This document shows positions 13,769 to 23,836 of a stretch of 64,000 nt of DNA, piece by piece. The position numbers were made by a program, and so were the translations under genes. This DNA is from Zoroaster sp. YZ-2022 (taxonomy: Eukaryota; Echinodermata; Asteroidea; Forcipulatida; Zoroasteridae): positions 98,312,446 to 98,376,445 of the forward strand of contig CM055816.1 in the NCBI GenBank assembly GCA_029582265.1, written 5' to 3'. Under the pieces are notes generated by a model. The model was not told the origin of the DNA. It saw nothing but the letters and a program-made list of their open reading frames with translations, and did no database searches. Each line of letters begins with the position of its first letter. Position 1 is the first letter of the stretch.

Positions 13769-15333
13769 TTTCAAGGGAGGCCGATAATTTTATATCTAAA
13801 TTAAAGCTTACGTTCTCCCCTTTCAGAAAAACACCATACTTTTGAATTTGGATAATTATTTCGTACCTTAAACGGCCTCCATGGACACTTAGCCCTCTGT
13901 AAAATACTGTCAACTTGCATGCGGTTTCACCGCAAACAATACAGCACTATACAGTGTTACAAAAAAACATTTCTATGGTTGGGAATAACTTTAAAGTTTT
14001 CAAGGAGGCCGATAATTTTATATCTAAATTAAAGCTTAGGTTCTCCCTTCAGAAAAACACCATACTTTTGAATTTGGATAATTATTTCGTACCTTAAACG
14101 GCCTCCATGGACACATAGCCCTCTGTAAAATACTGTCAACTCGCATGCGGTTTCACCGCAAACAATACAGCACTATACAGTGTTACAAAAAAAACATTTC
14201 TATGGTTGGGAATAACTTTTAAAGTTTTCAACGGAGGCCGTTAATTTTATATCTAAATTAAAGCTTAGGTTCTCCCCTTTCAGAAAACACCATACTTTTG
14301 AATTTGGATAATTATTTCGTACCTTAAACGGCCTCCATGGACAAATAGCCCTCTGTAAAATACTGTCAACTTGCATGCGGTTTCACCGCAAACAATAGAG
14401 CACTATACACTGTTACAAAAACATTTCTATGGTTGGGAATAACTTTTAAAGTTTTCAAGTGAGACCGATAATTTTATATCTAAATTAAAGCTTAGGTTCT
14501 TCCCTTTCAGAAAAACCCAATACTTTTGAATTTGGATAATTATTTCGTACCTTAAACGGCCTCCATGGACACATAGCCCTCTGTAAAATACCGTCAACTT
14601 GCATGCGGTTTCACCGCAAACAATACAGCACTATACAGTGTTACAAAAAACATTTCTATGGTTGGGAATAACTTTTAAAGTTTTCAAGGAGGCCGATAAT
14701 TTTATATCTAAATTAAAGCTTAGGTTCTCCCCTTTCAGAAAAACACCATACTTTTGAATTTGGAAAATTATTTCGTACCTTAAACGGCCTCCATGGACAC
14801 ATAGCCCTCTGATAAATACCGTAAATTTGCATGCGGTTTCACCGCAAACAATACAGCACTATACAGTGTTACAAAAAAACATTTCTATGGTTGGGAACAA
14901 CTTTAAAGTTTTCAAGGCAGGCCGATAATTTTATATCTAAATTAAAGCTTAGGTTCTCCCTTTCAGAAAAAACCCCAATACTTTTGAATTTGGATAATTA
15001 TTTCGTACCTTAAACGGCCTCCATGGACACATAGCCCTCTGTAAAATACTGTCAACTTGCATGCGGTTTCACCGCAAACAATACAGCACTATACAGTGTT
15101 ACAAAAAAACATTTCTATGGTTGGGAATAACTTTTAAAGTTTTCAAGGAGGCCGATAATTTTATATCTAAATTAAAGCTTAGGTTCTCCCTTTCAGAAAA
15201 ACACCATACTTTTGAATTTGATAATTATTTCGTACCTTAAACGGCCTCCATGGACACATAGCCCTCTGTAAAATACTGTCAACTTGCATGCGGTTTCACC
15301 GCAAACAATACAGCACTATACAGGTTTCAAAAA

Positions 15334-15833
15334 NNNNNNNNNNNNNNNNNNNNNNNNNNNNNNNNNNNNNNNNNNNNNNNNNNNNNNNNNNNNNNNNNNN
15401 NNNNNNNNNNNNNNNNNNNNNNNNNNNNNNNNNNNNNNNNNNNNNNNNNNNNNNNNNNNNNNNNNNNNNNNNNNNNNNNNNNNNNNNNNNNNNNNNNNNN
15501 NNNNNNNNNNNNNNNNNNNNNNNNNNNNNNNNNNNNNNNNNNNNNNNNNNNNNNNNNNNNNNNNNNNNNNNNNNNNNNNNNNNNNNNNNNNNNNNNNNNN
15601 NNNNNNNNNNNNNNNNNNNNNNNNNNNNNNNNNNNNNNNNNNNNNNNNNNNNNNNNNNNNNNNNNNNNNNNNNNNNNNNNNNNNNNNNNNNNNNNNNNNN
15701 NNNNNNNNNNNNNNNNNNNNNNNNNNNNNNNNNNNNNNNNNNNNNNNNNNNNNNNNNNNNNNNNNNNNNNNNNNNNNNNNNNNNNNNNNNNNNNNNNNNN
15801 NNNNNNNNNNNNNNNNNNNNNNNNNNNNNNNNN
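15334..15833. other. Assembly gap (500 N)
   Basis: Exactly 500 unknown bases, the same length as the second gap, so it is a placeholder rather than a measured distance. Satellite flanks both sides. The left edge reads CAGGTTTC instead of CAGTGTTAC just before the gap, and the right edge starts with ATGCCCCATGG. Bases next to the gap are likely of low quality. Confidence 0.98.
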
Positions 15834-16766
15834 ATGCCCCATGGACACATAGAACTCTGTAAAATACCATCAACTTGCATGCGGTTTCACCGCAAACAAT
15901 ACAGCACTATACAGTGTTAGAAAAAAACATTTCTAGGGTTGGGAATAACTTTTAAAGTTTTCAAGGGAGGTCGATAATTTTATATCTAAATTAAAGCTCA
16001 GGTTCTCCCCTTTCAGAAAAACCCAATACTTTTGAATTTGGATAATTATTTCGTACCTTAAACGGCCTCCATGGACACTTAGCCCTCTGTAAAATACGGT
16101 CAACTTGCATGCGGTTTCACCGCAAACAATACAGCACTATACAGTGTTACAAAAAAACATTTCTATGGTTGGGAATAACTTTTAAAGTGTTCAAGGGAGG
16201 CCGATAATTTTATATCTAAATTAAAGCTTAGGTTCTCCTTTCAGAAAAAACTTCATACTTTTGAATTTGGATAATTATTTCGTACCTTAAACGGCCTCCA
16301 TGGACACATAGCCCTCTGTAAAATACCGTCAACTTGCATGCGGTTTCACCGCAAACAATACAGCACTATAGAGTGTTAAAAAAAAAACATTTCTATGGTT
16401 GGGAATAACTTTTAAAGTTTTCAAGGGAGGCCGATAATTTTATATCTAAATTAAAGCTCAGGTTCTCCCCTTTCAGAAAAACCCAATACTTTTGAATTTG
16501 GATAATTATTTCGTACCTTAAACGGCCTCCATGGACACTTAGCCCTCTGTAAAATACGGTCAACTTGCATGCGGTTTCACCGCAAACAATACAGCACTAT
16601 ACAGTGTTACAAAAAAAAACATTTCTATGGTTGGGAATAACTTTTAAAGTTTTCAAGGGAGGCCGATAATTGTATATCTAAATTAAAGCTTAGGTTCTCC
16701 CCTTTCAGAAAAACACCATACTTTTGAATTTGGATAATTATTTCGTACCTTAAACGGCCTCCATGG

Positions 16767-16866
16767 ACACTTAGCCCTCTCTAAAATACGGTCAATTTGC
16801 ATGCGGTATCACAGCAAACAATACAGCACTGTACACTGTTACGAAAGAAACATTTCTAATATTGGG
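16767..16866 (+). repeat. K-type variant segment 1
   Basis: Reads ACACTTAGCCCTCTCTAAAA, then CGGTCAATTTGCATGCGGTA with TCACAGC. The hairpin is destroyed by GGTATCACAGC, CACTATACAGTG becomes CACTGTACACTG, and the A run becomes GAAAGAAACATTTCTAATAT. These changes travel together. Confidence 0.85.
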
Positions 16867-17687
16867 AATAACTTTTAAAGTTTTCAAGGGAGGCCGATAA
16901 TTTTATATCTAAATTAAAGCTCAGGTTCTCCCCTTTCAGAAAAAACCAATACTTTTGAATTTGGATAATTATTTCGTACCTTAAACGGCCTCCATGGACA
17001 CTTAGCCCTCTGTAAAATACGGTCAACTTGCATGCGGTTTCACCGCAAACAATACAGCACTATACAGTGTTACAAAAAAACATTTCTATGGTTGGGAATA
17101 ACTTTTAAAGTGTTCATTGGAGGCAGATAATTTTATATCTAAATTAAAGCTTAGGTTCTCCCCTTTCAGAAAAAAACCATACTTTTGAATTTGGATAATT
17201 ATTTCGTACCTTAAACGGCCTCCATGGACACATAGCCCTCTGTAAAAATACCGTCAACTCTGCATGCGGTTTCACCGCAAACAATACAGCACTATACAGT
17301 GTTACAAAAAAACATTTCTATGGTTAGAATAACTTTTAAAGTTTTCAAGGAGACCGATAATTTTATATCTAAATTAAAGCGCAGGTTCTCCCTTTCAGAA
17401 AAACCCAATACTTTTGAATTTGGATAATTATTTCGTACCTTAAACGGCCTCCATGGACACTTAGCCCTCTGTAAAATACGGTCAACTTGCATGCGGTTTC
17501 ACCGCAAACAATACAGCACTATACAGTGTTACAAAAAAAACATTTCTATGGTTGGGAATAACTTTTAAAGTTTTCAAGGGAGGCCGATAATTGTATATCT
17601 AAATTAAAGCTTAGGTTCTCCCCTTTCAGAAAAACACCATACTTTTGAATTTGGATAATTATTTCGTACCTTAAACGGCCTCCATGG

Positions 17688-17787
17688 ACACTTAGCCCTC
17701 TCTAAAATACGGTCAATTTGCATGCGGTATCACAGCAAACAATACAGCACTGTACACTGTTACGAAAGAAACATTTCTAATATTGGG
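17688..17787 (+). repeat. K-type variant segment 2
   Basis: Same set of linked changes as the copy 921 bp upstream, including CACTGTACACTG and TTCTAATATTGGG. The unit before it shares the rare GATAATTGTATATC change with its counterpart, which supports block duplication. Confidence 0.85.
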
Positions 17788-17983
17788 AATAACTTTTAAA
17801 GTTTTCAAGGGAGGCCGATAATTTTATATCTAAATTAAAGCTCAGGTTCTCCCCTTTCAGAAAAACACCATACTTTTGAATTTGGATAATTATTTCGTAC
17901 CTTAAACGGCCTCCATGGACACATAGCCCTCTGTAAAATACCGTCAACTTGCATGCGGTTTCACCGCAAACAATACAGCACTA

Positions 17984-17985
17984 TA
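17984..17985. repeat. TA target-site duplication, left copy
   Basis: The dinucleotide TA in CACTATACAGTG directly precedes the transposon's first base. The matching TA is at 19757-19758. Joining the flanks with one TA restores a standard satellite unit. Confidence 0.9.
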
Positions 17986-18207
17986 CAGTGCGTATCAAAA
18001 AAAAGGTAATCCGAATTCAGGGCGTTAATATGCCAAGGTTATTTAGTTTGACAATTTACATGTAGTGTACCAAAGAAGAGGAACTCCTCAGCTTTCCATT
18101 GATACCTGTATCGATCCATTGCTGTCACACATGGCCGAGTACATTGTTATTGAAAATGGCAAATTCAAATCGCATTTTTGCAAGTTTGGGTAATCAGTTC
18201 AAGGCAG
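17986..18207 (+). repeat. Left terminal inverted repeat, 222 bp
   Basis: Aligned by eye with the reverse complement of 19535-19756: same length, no gaps, 8 mismatches, about 96 percent identity. It starts CAGTGCGTATC, eight A, then GGTAATCCGAATTCAGG. The mismatches cluster in the inner half. The outer 30 bp, where transposase would be expected to bind, are identical between the ends. Confidence 0.95.
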
Positions 18208-18306
18208 TCTGAAATGGACGCATCACTTGACTGCCTAGATGATTATGTAAGATTTTTAAGCTGGTGCGGTAATCGTCTGTTACGACATCCTTTTCTTCAA
18301 GTTGGG

Positions 18307-18314
18307 TATTTAAG
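18307..18314 (+). promoter_or_regulatory. Possible TATA-like core promoter of the transposase
   Basis: TATTTAAG lies about 35 bp upstream of the transposase start codon at 18349, in the unique DNA between the left inverted repeat and the gene. The spacing would give a very short leader. It is a weak match in AT-rich DNA and is inferred only from sequence and position. Confidence 0.3.
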
Positions 18315-18348
18315 AAGGGCCTGGGTTTAGGGACAGGTAGTTGGAAAG

Positions 18349-19478
18349 ATGGTACAACTAACGACTGAACAGCGAGTTTTCGTGATTACAACATTTCACC
18401 AAACTCACAGTTTGCAGCAAACTCGCGATGCTTTCAGGGAACGTTTCCCAGAACGGGAGCCCCCAGCAGCCAAAACCATCTGGGCGAATGTTAGAAAATA
18501 TCAAGAGTATGGCACTAGCCTCAACCGCAACAAGGGGAATTCTGGCAGGAGGCGCACCGGGCGATCAGAAGGGAACATTGCAGCAGTAAGGCAGCAACTT
18601 TTGGAGCATCCTAGGGACACCAGCGCAAGGCGAAATGGGCTGGATTGCCTTCGGCGACATTCAACAGAATCACGAGATTGGACCTCCACCAGCATCCATA
18701 TCGGATTCACATCCGACATCAACTTACGCCAGGAGATTTTGCTAGAAGGCTGGCGTTTGCCAGATGGTTGATAGCCCGTACCGAGAGAGATGTCAATTTT
18801 CTGCGGAATCTCGTAATCGGCGACGAAGCTGCTTTCTCCATGAACGGCAAGGTCAATACGCATAATGTTCTTGAATATGCACCAGCAAGACATCCCCCAG
18901 AATTCAATTTTGAGGTTAACATGAGTCGACAAAAGTGGACTGTTTGGTTAGGACTTTGTGGAAGTGGTCAGCTGATCGGACCGTTTTTCTTTCAAAGGAA
19001 TGTCAATGGTAACATGTATCTGCAGATGCTCAATGATAACGTTTTACCGCAGCTGCAGGAACACTTTGAGCGACAGGTTCGTGGGGTCTTCAGACAACTC
19101 TGGTGGGCCCAAAATGGCGCCCCAGCACATCGCCTTATCGCTGTCCGAGATCGTCTGAGGGAACTCTTTGGCGAACGAGTCATCGCCGTCAACCATGAGG
19201 TGGAATGGCCATCAAGATCACCTGACCTCACACCATGTGACTATTTCCTTTGGGGACATTTGAAGAACAAGGTGTTTGCAACTCCTCCCCGTGATCTTGA
19301 TGAATTGCAGGGCCGTATTCGAAATGAAGTGGATGCTTTACGCAATAATCCGGCTATGGTGAGACGAGCAGTGCAGGACATGCTCCGTCGCTGTCAGCTT
19401 TGTGTCGAAAGGGGAGGTGGACATGTTGAAGGTGTGGGTCATAAACGGGCAATGTTAGAAGAGATTCTTCTTGAATAA
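18349..19478 (+). pseudogene. Tc1/mariner-type transposase, frameshifted, DD41D-like spacing
   Basis: The intact enzyme would bind the element ends and cut and paste it in the nucleus. The start at 18349 gives MVQLTTEQRVFVI, a typical opening for the animal helix-turn-helix domain resembling DUF4817 (residues about 1-60). The frame is open to Asp99 (18643-18645), then homology continues in another frame as LPSATFNRI to the stop at 19476-19478, giving about 376 residues in two pieces. One missing base near 18645, in a short T run, would explain the shift. The catalytic domain shows VIGDEAAF (Asp at 18822), then WAQNGAPAH where the family normally has QDGAP (Asn codon 19113-19115), then WPSRSPDLTPCDYFLWG (Asp at 19239). 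Asn and the last Asp are 41 residues apart, fitting a DD41D-type spacing. The Asp-to-Asn change should abolish metal-dependent catalysis even without the frameshift. Subgroup assignment is from memory of motifs. Confidence 0.9.
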
Positions 19479-19534
19479 TGTCCAGTCATTCCTAAAGAAA
19501 ATCTGGTTTATCATACTGACTTTCACTAATTATC

Positions 19535-19756
19535 CTGCCTTGCACTGATTACCCAAACTTGCAAAAATGCGATTTGAATTTGTCATTTTCAATAACAATG
19601 TACTCGGTCACGTGTGACAGCAATGGGTCAATAAAGGTATCAATGGAAAGCTGAGGAGTTCCTCTTCTTTGGTACACTACATGTAAATTGTCAAACTAAA
19701 TAACCTTGGCATATTAACCCCCTGAATTCGGATTACCTTTTTTTTGATACGCACTG
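19535..19756 (-). repeat. Right terminal inverted repeat, 222 bp
   Basis: Reverse complement of 17986-18207 with 8 mismatches. It ends GATACGCACTG. Three of the mismatches fall in 19628-19640 and create AATAAA in this end only. The repeat starts 56 bp after the transposase stop codon, so any transposase transcript would read into it. Confidence 0.95.
19630..19635 (+). promoter_or_regulatory. Candidate polyadenylation signal AATAAA
   Basis: AATAAA lies about 150 nt after the transposase stop codon, inside the right inverted repeat. The corresponding bases of the left repeat, read on its complementary strand, are CGATAC, so the signal exists at one end only. Position and orientation suit the transposase message; use is inferred. 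Confidence 0.5.
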
Positions 19757-19758
19757 TA
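19757..19758. repeat. TA target-site duplication, right copy
   Basis: TA directly follows the transposon end CACTG and is followed by satellite CAGTGTTAC, giving the perfect palindrome CACTGTACAGTG at the junction. Confidence 0.9.
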
Positions 19759-20160
19759 CAGTGTTACAAAAAAAACATTTCTATGGTTGGGAATAACTTT
19801 TAAAGTTTTCAAGGGAGGCCGATAATTTTATATCTAAATTAAAGCTTAGGTTCTCCCCTTTCAGAAAAACACCATACTTTTGAATTTGGATAATTATTTC
19901 GTACCTTAAACGGCCTCCATGGACACATAGCCCTCTGTAAAATACCGTCAATTTGCATGCGGTTTCACCGCAAACAATACAGCACTATACAGTGTTACAA
20001 AAAAACATTTCTATGGTTGGGAATAACTTTTAAAGTTTTCAAGGGAGGCCGATAATTTTATATCTAAATTAAAGCTTAGGTTCTCCCTTTCAGAAAAACA
20101 CCATACTTTTGAATTTGGATAATTATTTCGTACCTTAAACGGCCTCCATGGACACATAGC

Positions 20161-20254
20161 CCTCTCTCTCTAAATACCGTCAACTTGCATGCGGTTTCAC
20201 AGCAAACAATACAGCACTGTACACTGTTACGAAAGAAACATTTCTAATATTGGG
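20161..20254 (+). repeat. K-type variant segment 3 (mosaic)
   Basis: Has CACAGC, CACTGTACACTG and TTCTAATATTGGG but keeps GGTTTCACAGC and CCGTCAAC, and opens with an expanded CTCTCTCTCTAAAT. It combines K-type and ordinary unit features. After subtracting the transposon and one TA it is three units from K segment 2. Confidence 0.8.
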
Positions 20255-21780
20255 AATAACTTTTAAAGTTTTCAAGGGAGGCCGATAATTTTATATCTAA
20301 ATTAAAGCTCAGGTTCTCCCTTTCAGAAAAACACCATACTTTTGAATTTGGATAATTATTTCGTACCTTAAACGGCCTCCATGGACACATAGCCCTCTGT
20401 AAAATACCGTCAACTTGCATGCGGTTTCACCGCAAACAATACAGCACTATACAGTGTTACAAAAAATATTTCTATGGTTGGGAATAACTTTTAAAGTTTT
20501 CAAGGGAGGCCGATAATTTTATATCTAAATTAAAGCTTAGGTTCTCCCCTTTCAGAAAAACCCAATACTTTTGAATTTGGATAATTATTTCGTACCTTAA
20601 ACGGCCTCCATGGACACATAGCCCTCTGTAAAATACCGTCAACTTGCATGCGGTTTCACCGCAAACAATACAGCACTATACAGTGTTACAAAAAAAACAT
20701 TTCTATGGTTGGGAATAACTTTTAAAGTTTTCAAGGGAGGTCGATAATTTTATATCTAAATTAAAGCTCAGGTTCTCCCCTTTCAGAAAAACCCAATACT
20801 TTTGAATTTGGATAATTATTTCGTACCTTAAACGGCCTCCATGGACACATAGCCCTCTGTAAAATACCGTCAACTTGCATGCGGTTTCACCGCAAACAAT
20901 ACAGCACTATACAGTGTTACAAAAAAAACATTTCTATGGTTGGGAATAACTTTAAAGTTTTCAAGGGAGGCCGATAATTTTATATCTAAATTAAAGCTCA
21001 GGTTCTCCCCTTTCAGAAAAAACCAATACTTTTGAATTTGGATAATTATTTCGTACCTTAAACGGCCTCCATGGACACATAGCCCTCTGTAAAATACGGT
21101 CAACTTGCATGCGGTTTCACCGCAAACAATACAGCACTATACAGTGTTACAAAAAACATTTCTATGGTTGGGAATAACTTTTAAAGTTTTCAAGGGAGGC
21201 CGATAATTTTATATCTAAATTAAAGCTTAGGTTCTCCCCTTTCAGAAAAACACCATACTTTTGAATTTGGATAATTATTTCGTACCTTAAACGGCCTCCA
21301 TGGACACATAGCCCTCTGTAAAATACTGTCAACTTGCATGCGGTTTCACAGCAAACAATACAGCACTATACAGTGTTACAAAAAAACATTTCTATGGTTG
21401 GGAATAACTTTTAAAGTTTTCAAGGGAGGCCGATAATTTTATATCTAAATTAAAGCGTAGGTTCTCCCTTTCAGAAAACACCATACTTTTGAATTTGGAT
21501 AATTATTTCGTACCTTAAACGGCCTCCATGGACACATAGCCCTCTGTAAAATACTGTCAACTTGCATGCGGTTTCACCGCAAACAATACAGCACTATACA
21601 GTGTTACAAAAAAAAACATTTCTATGGTTGGGAATAACTTTAAAGTTTTCAAGGGAGGCCGATAATTTTATATCTAAATTAAAGCTTAGGTTCTCCCCTT
21701 TCAGAAAAACACCATACTTTTGAATTTGGATAATTATTTCGTACCTTAAACGGCCTCCATGGACACATAGCCCTCTGTAA

Positions 21781-21862
21781 AATACGGTCAACTTGCATGC
21801 GGTTTCACAGAAAACAATACAGCACTGTACACTGTTACGAAAGAAACATTTCTAAGGTTGGG
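21781..21862 (+). repeat. K-type variant segment 4 (mosaic)
   Basis: GGTTTCACAGAAAAC, CACTGTACACTG and GAAAGAAACATTTCTAAGG, then the ordinary TTGGG. K-like in the middle and ordinary at both ends. Confidence 0.8.
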
Positions 21863-22913
21863 AATAACTTTTAAAGTTTTCAAGGGAGGCCGATAATTTT
21901 ATATCTAAATTAAAGCTTAGGTTCTCCCCTTTCAGAAAAACACCATACTTTTGAATTTGGATAATTATTTCGTACCTTAAACGGCCTCCATGGACACTTA
22001 GCCCTCTGTAAAATACGGTCAACTTGCATGCGGTTTCACCGCAAACAATACAGCACTATACAGTGTTACAAAAAAAAACATTTCTATGGTTGGGAATAAC
22101 TTTTTAAATTTTCAAGGGAGGCCGATAATTTTATATCTAAATTAAAGCTTAGGTTCTCCCCTTTCAGAAAAACACCATACTTTTGAATTTGGATAATTAT
22201 TTCGTACCTTAAACGGCCTCCATGGACACATAGCCCTCTGTAAAATACCGTCAACTTGCATGCGGTTTCACCGCAAACAATACAGCACTATACAGTGTTA
22301 CAAAAAAACATTTCTATGGTTGGGAATAACTTTTAAAGTTTTCAAGGGAGGCCGATAATTTTATATCTAAATTAAAGCTTAGGTTCTCCCTTTCAGAAAA
22401 ACACCATACTTTTGAATTTGGATAATTATTTCGTACCTTAAACGGCCTCCATGGACACATAGCCCTCTGTAAAATACGGTCAATTTGCATGCGGTTTCAC
22501 CGCAAACAATACAGCACTATACAGTGTTACAAAATACATTTCTATGGTTGGGAATAACTTTTAAAGTTTTCAAGGGAGGCCGATAATTTTATATCTAAAT
22601 TAAAGCTCAGGTTCTCCCCTTTCAGAAAAACACCATACTTTTGAATTTGGATAATTATTTCGTACCTTAAACGGCCTCCATGGACACATAGCCCTCTGTA
22701 AAATACCGTCAACTTGCATGCGGTTTCACCGCAAACAATACAGCACTATACAGTGTTACAAAAAAACATGTCTATGGTTGGGAATAACTTTTAAAGTTTT
22801 CAAGGGAGGCCGATAATTTTATATCTAAATTAAAGCTTAGGTTCTCCCCTTTCAGAAAAACACCATACTTTTGAATTTGGATAATTATTTCGTACCTTAA
22901 ACGGCCTCCATGG

Positions 22914-23013
22914 ACACTTAGCCCTCTCTAAAATACGGTCAATTTGCATGCGGTATCACAGCAAACAATACAGCACTGTACACTGTTACGAAAGAAACAT
23001 TTCTAAGATTGGG
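22914..23013 (+). repeat. K-type variant segment 5
   Basis: Full K set with CTCTCTAAAA, GGTATCACAGC, CACTGTACACTG and TTCTAAGATTGGG. The AAGATT ending separates it from the AATATT copies. Confidence 0.85.
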
Positions 23014-23836
23014 AATAACTTTTAAAGTTTTCAAGGGAGGCCGATAATTTTATATCTAAATTAAAGCTTAGGTTCTCCCCTTTCAGAAAAACACCATACT
23101 TTTGAATTTGGATAATTATTTCGTACCTTAAACGGCCTCCATGGACACATAGCCCTCTGTAAAATACCGTCAACTTGCATGCGGTTTCACCGCAAACAAT
23201 ACAGCACTATACAGTGTTACAAAAACATTTCTATGGTTGGGAATAACTTTAAAGTTTTCAAAGGGAGGCCGATAATTTATATATCTAAATTAAAGCTTAG
23301 GTTCTCCCCTTTCAGAAAAACACTACACTTTTGAATTTGGATAATTATTTCGTACCTTAAACGGCCTCCATGGACACATAGCCCTCTGTAAAATACCGTC
23401 AACTTGCATGCGGTTTCACCGCAAACAATACAGCACTATACAGTGTTACAACAAAAACATTTCTATGGTTGGGAATAACTTTTAAAGTTTTCAAGGGAGG
23501 CCGATAATTTTATATCTAAATTAAAGCTCAGGTTCTCCCCTTTCAGAAAAACACCATACTTTTGAATTTGGATAATTATTTCGTACCTTAAACGGCCTCC
23601 ATGGACACATAGCCCTCTGTAAAATACCGTCAACTTGCATGCGGTTTCACCGCAAACAATACAGCACTATACAGTGTTACAAAAAAAAACATTTCTATGG
23701 TTGGGAATAACTTTTAAAGTTTTCAAGGGAGGCCGATAATTTTATATCTAAATTAAAGCTTAGGTTCTCCCCTTTCAGAAAAACACCATACTTTTGAATT
23801 TGGATAATTATTTCGTACCTTAAACGGCCTCCATGG

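Larger units (their letters stand above)
1..15333 (+). repeat. Satellite array, block A (~66 tandem units)
   Basis: Head-to-tail copies of a unit of about 228 bp. The landmark GCATGCGG starts at 17, 243, 474, 700, 929, 1160, 1390, 1622 and 1853 and continues in step to 15059. Each unit carries, in order: a GCATGCGG hairpin region, CACTATACAGTG, an A run of variable length, TGGTTGGGAATAAC, GGAGGCCGATAA, ATATCTAAATTAAAGC, TTCTCCC(C)TTTCAG, a variable AT-rich segment GGATAATTATTTCG, then CGGCCTCCATGG and ACACATAGCC. Most units contain AAGCTT, CCATGG and GCATGC once. All copies face the same way and no unrelated insertion interrupts them. Differences between copies are mainly point changes and one-base changes in homopolymers. 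No host gene is present: the open frames of about 60 codons on both strands recur once per unit and end within the unit. Location in heterochromatin is inferred from repeat type only. Confidence 0.97.
15834..17985 (+). repeat. Satellite array, block B, left of transposon
   Basis: About nine units in the same orientation as block A and with the same AT-rich segment GGATAATTATTTCG. Units here more often have ACACTTAGCC, CGGTCAAC and AAAGCTCAGG (which removes AAGCTT). Two K-type variant segments lie exactly four units apart, and a rare GATAATTGTATATC variant precedes each, so 16.6-17.0 kb and 17.5-17.9 kb look like two copies of one four-unit block (period about 921 bp). The last unit is cut by the transposon after CACTATA at 17985. 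No gene is seen. Confidence 0.95.
17986..19756 (+). mobile_element. Tc1/mariner-type DNA transposon, 1771 bp, defective
   Basis: A complete element by structure: it begins CAGTGCGTATC and ends GATACGCACTG, is flanked by TA on both sides, and carries 222-bp terminal inverted repeats and one internal transposase gene on the plus strand. Unique DNA of about 140 bp lies between the left repeat and the start codon, and about 56 bp lies between the stop codon and the right repeat. Removing the element and one TA restores a normal satellite unit, so it is a simple insertion. It interrupts block B and no second copy occurs in the window. The long repeats are unlike the roughly 30-bp ends of classic mariner but are known in parts of the superfamily. 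The gene is frameshifted and lacks a catalytic Asp, so the copy could move only if a related transposase acts in trans. Confidence 0.95.

Noticed and set aside
15284..15920. Long open frames of about 170-210 codons on both strands across the first gap
   Set aside because: Almost all codons are runs of N; only a few flanking satellite codons are real.
18501..19231. Minus-strand open frames of 67-143 codons inside the transposon
   Set aside because: They overlap the transposase coding region, show no recognisable domain and are shadows of the plus-strand frames.
17986..19756. Retrotransposon or retroviral insertion
   Set aside because: There is no reverse transcriptase, no direct terminal repeats and no poly-A tail. 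Inverted ends, a TA duplication and a DDE-type transposase identify a cut-and-paste element.
20161..20172. CT microsatellite
   Set aside because: CTCTCTCTCT is only about five repeats, a small expansion of the K-type CCTCTCTAAA junction.
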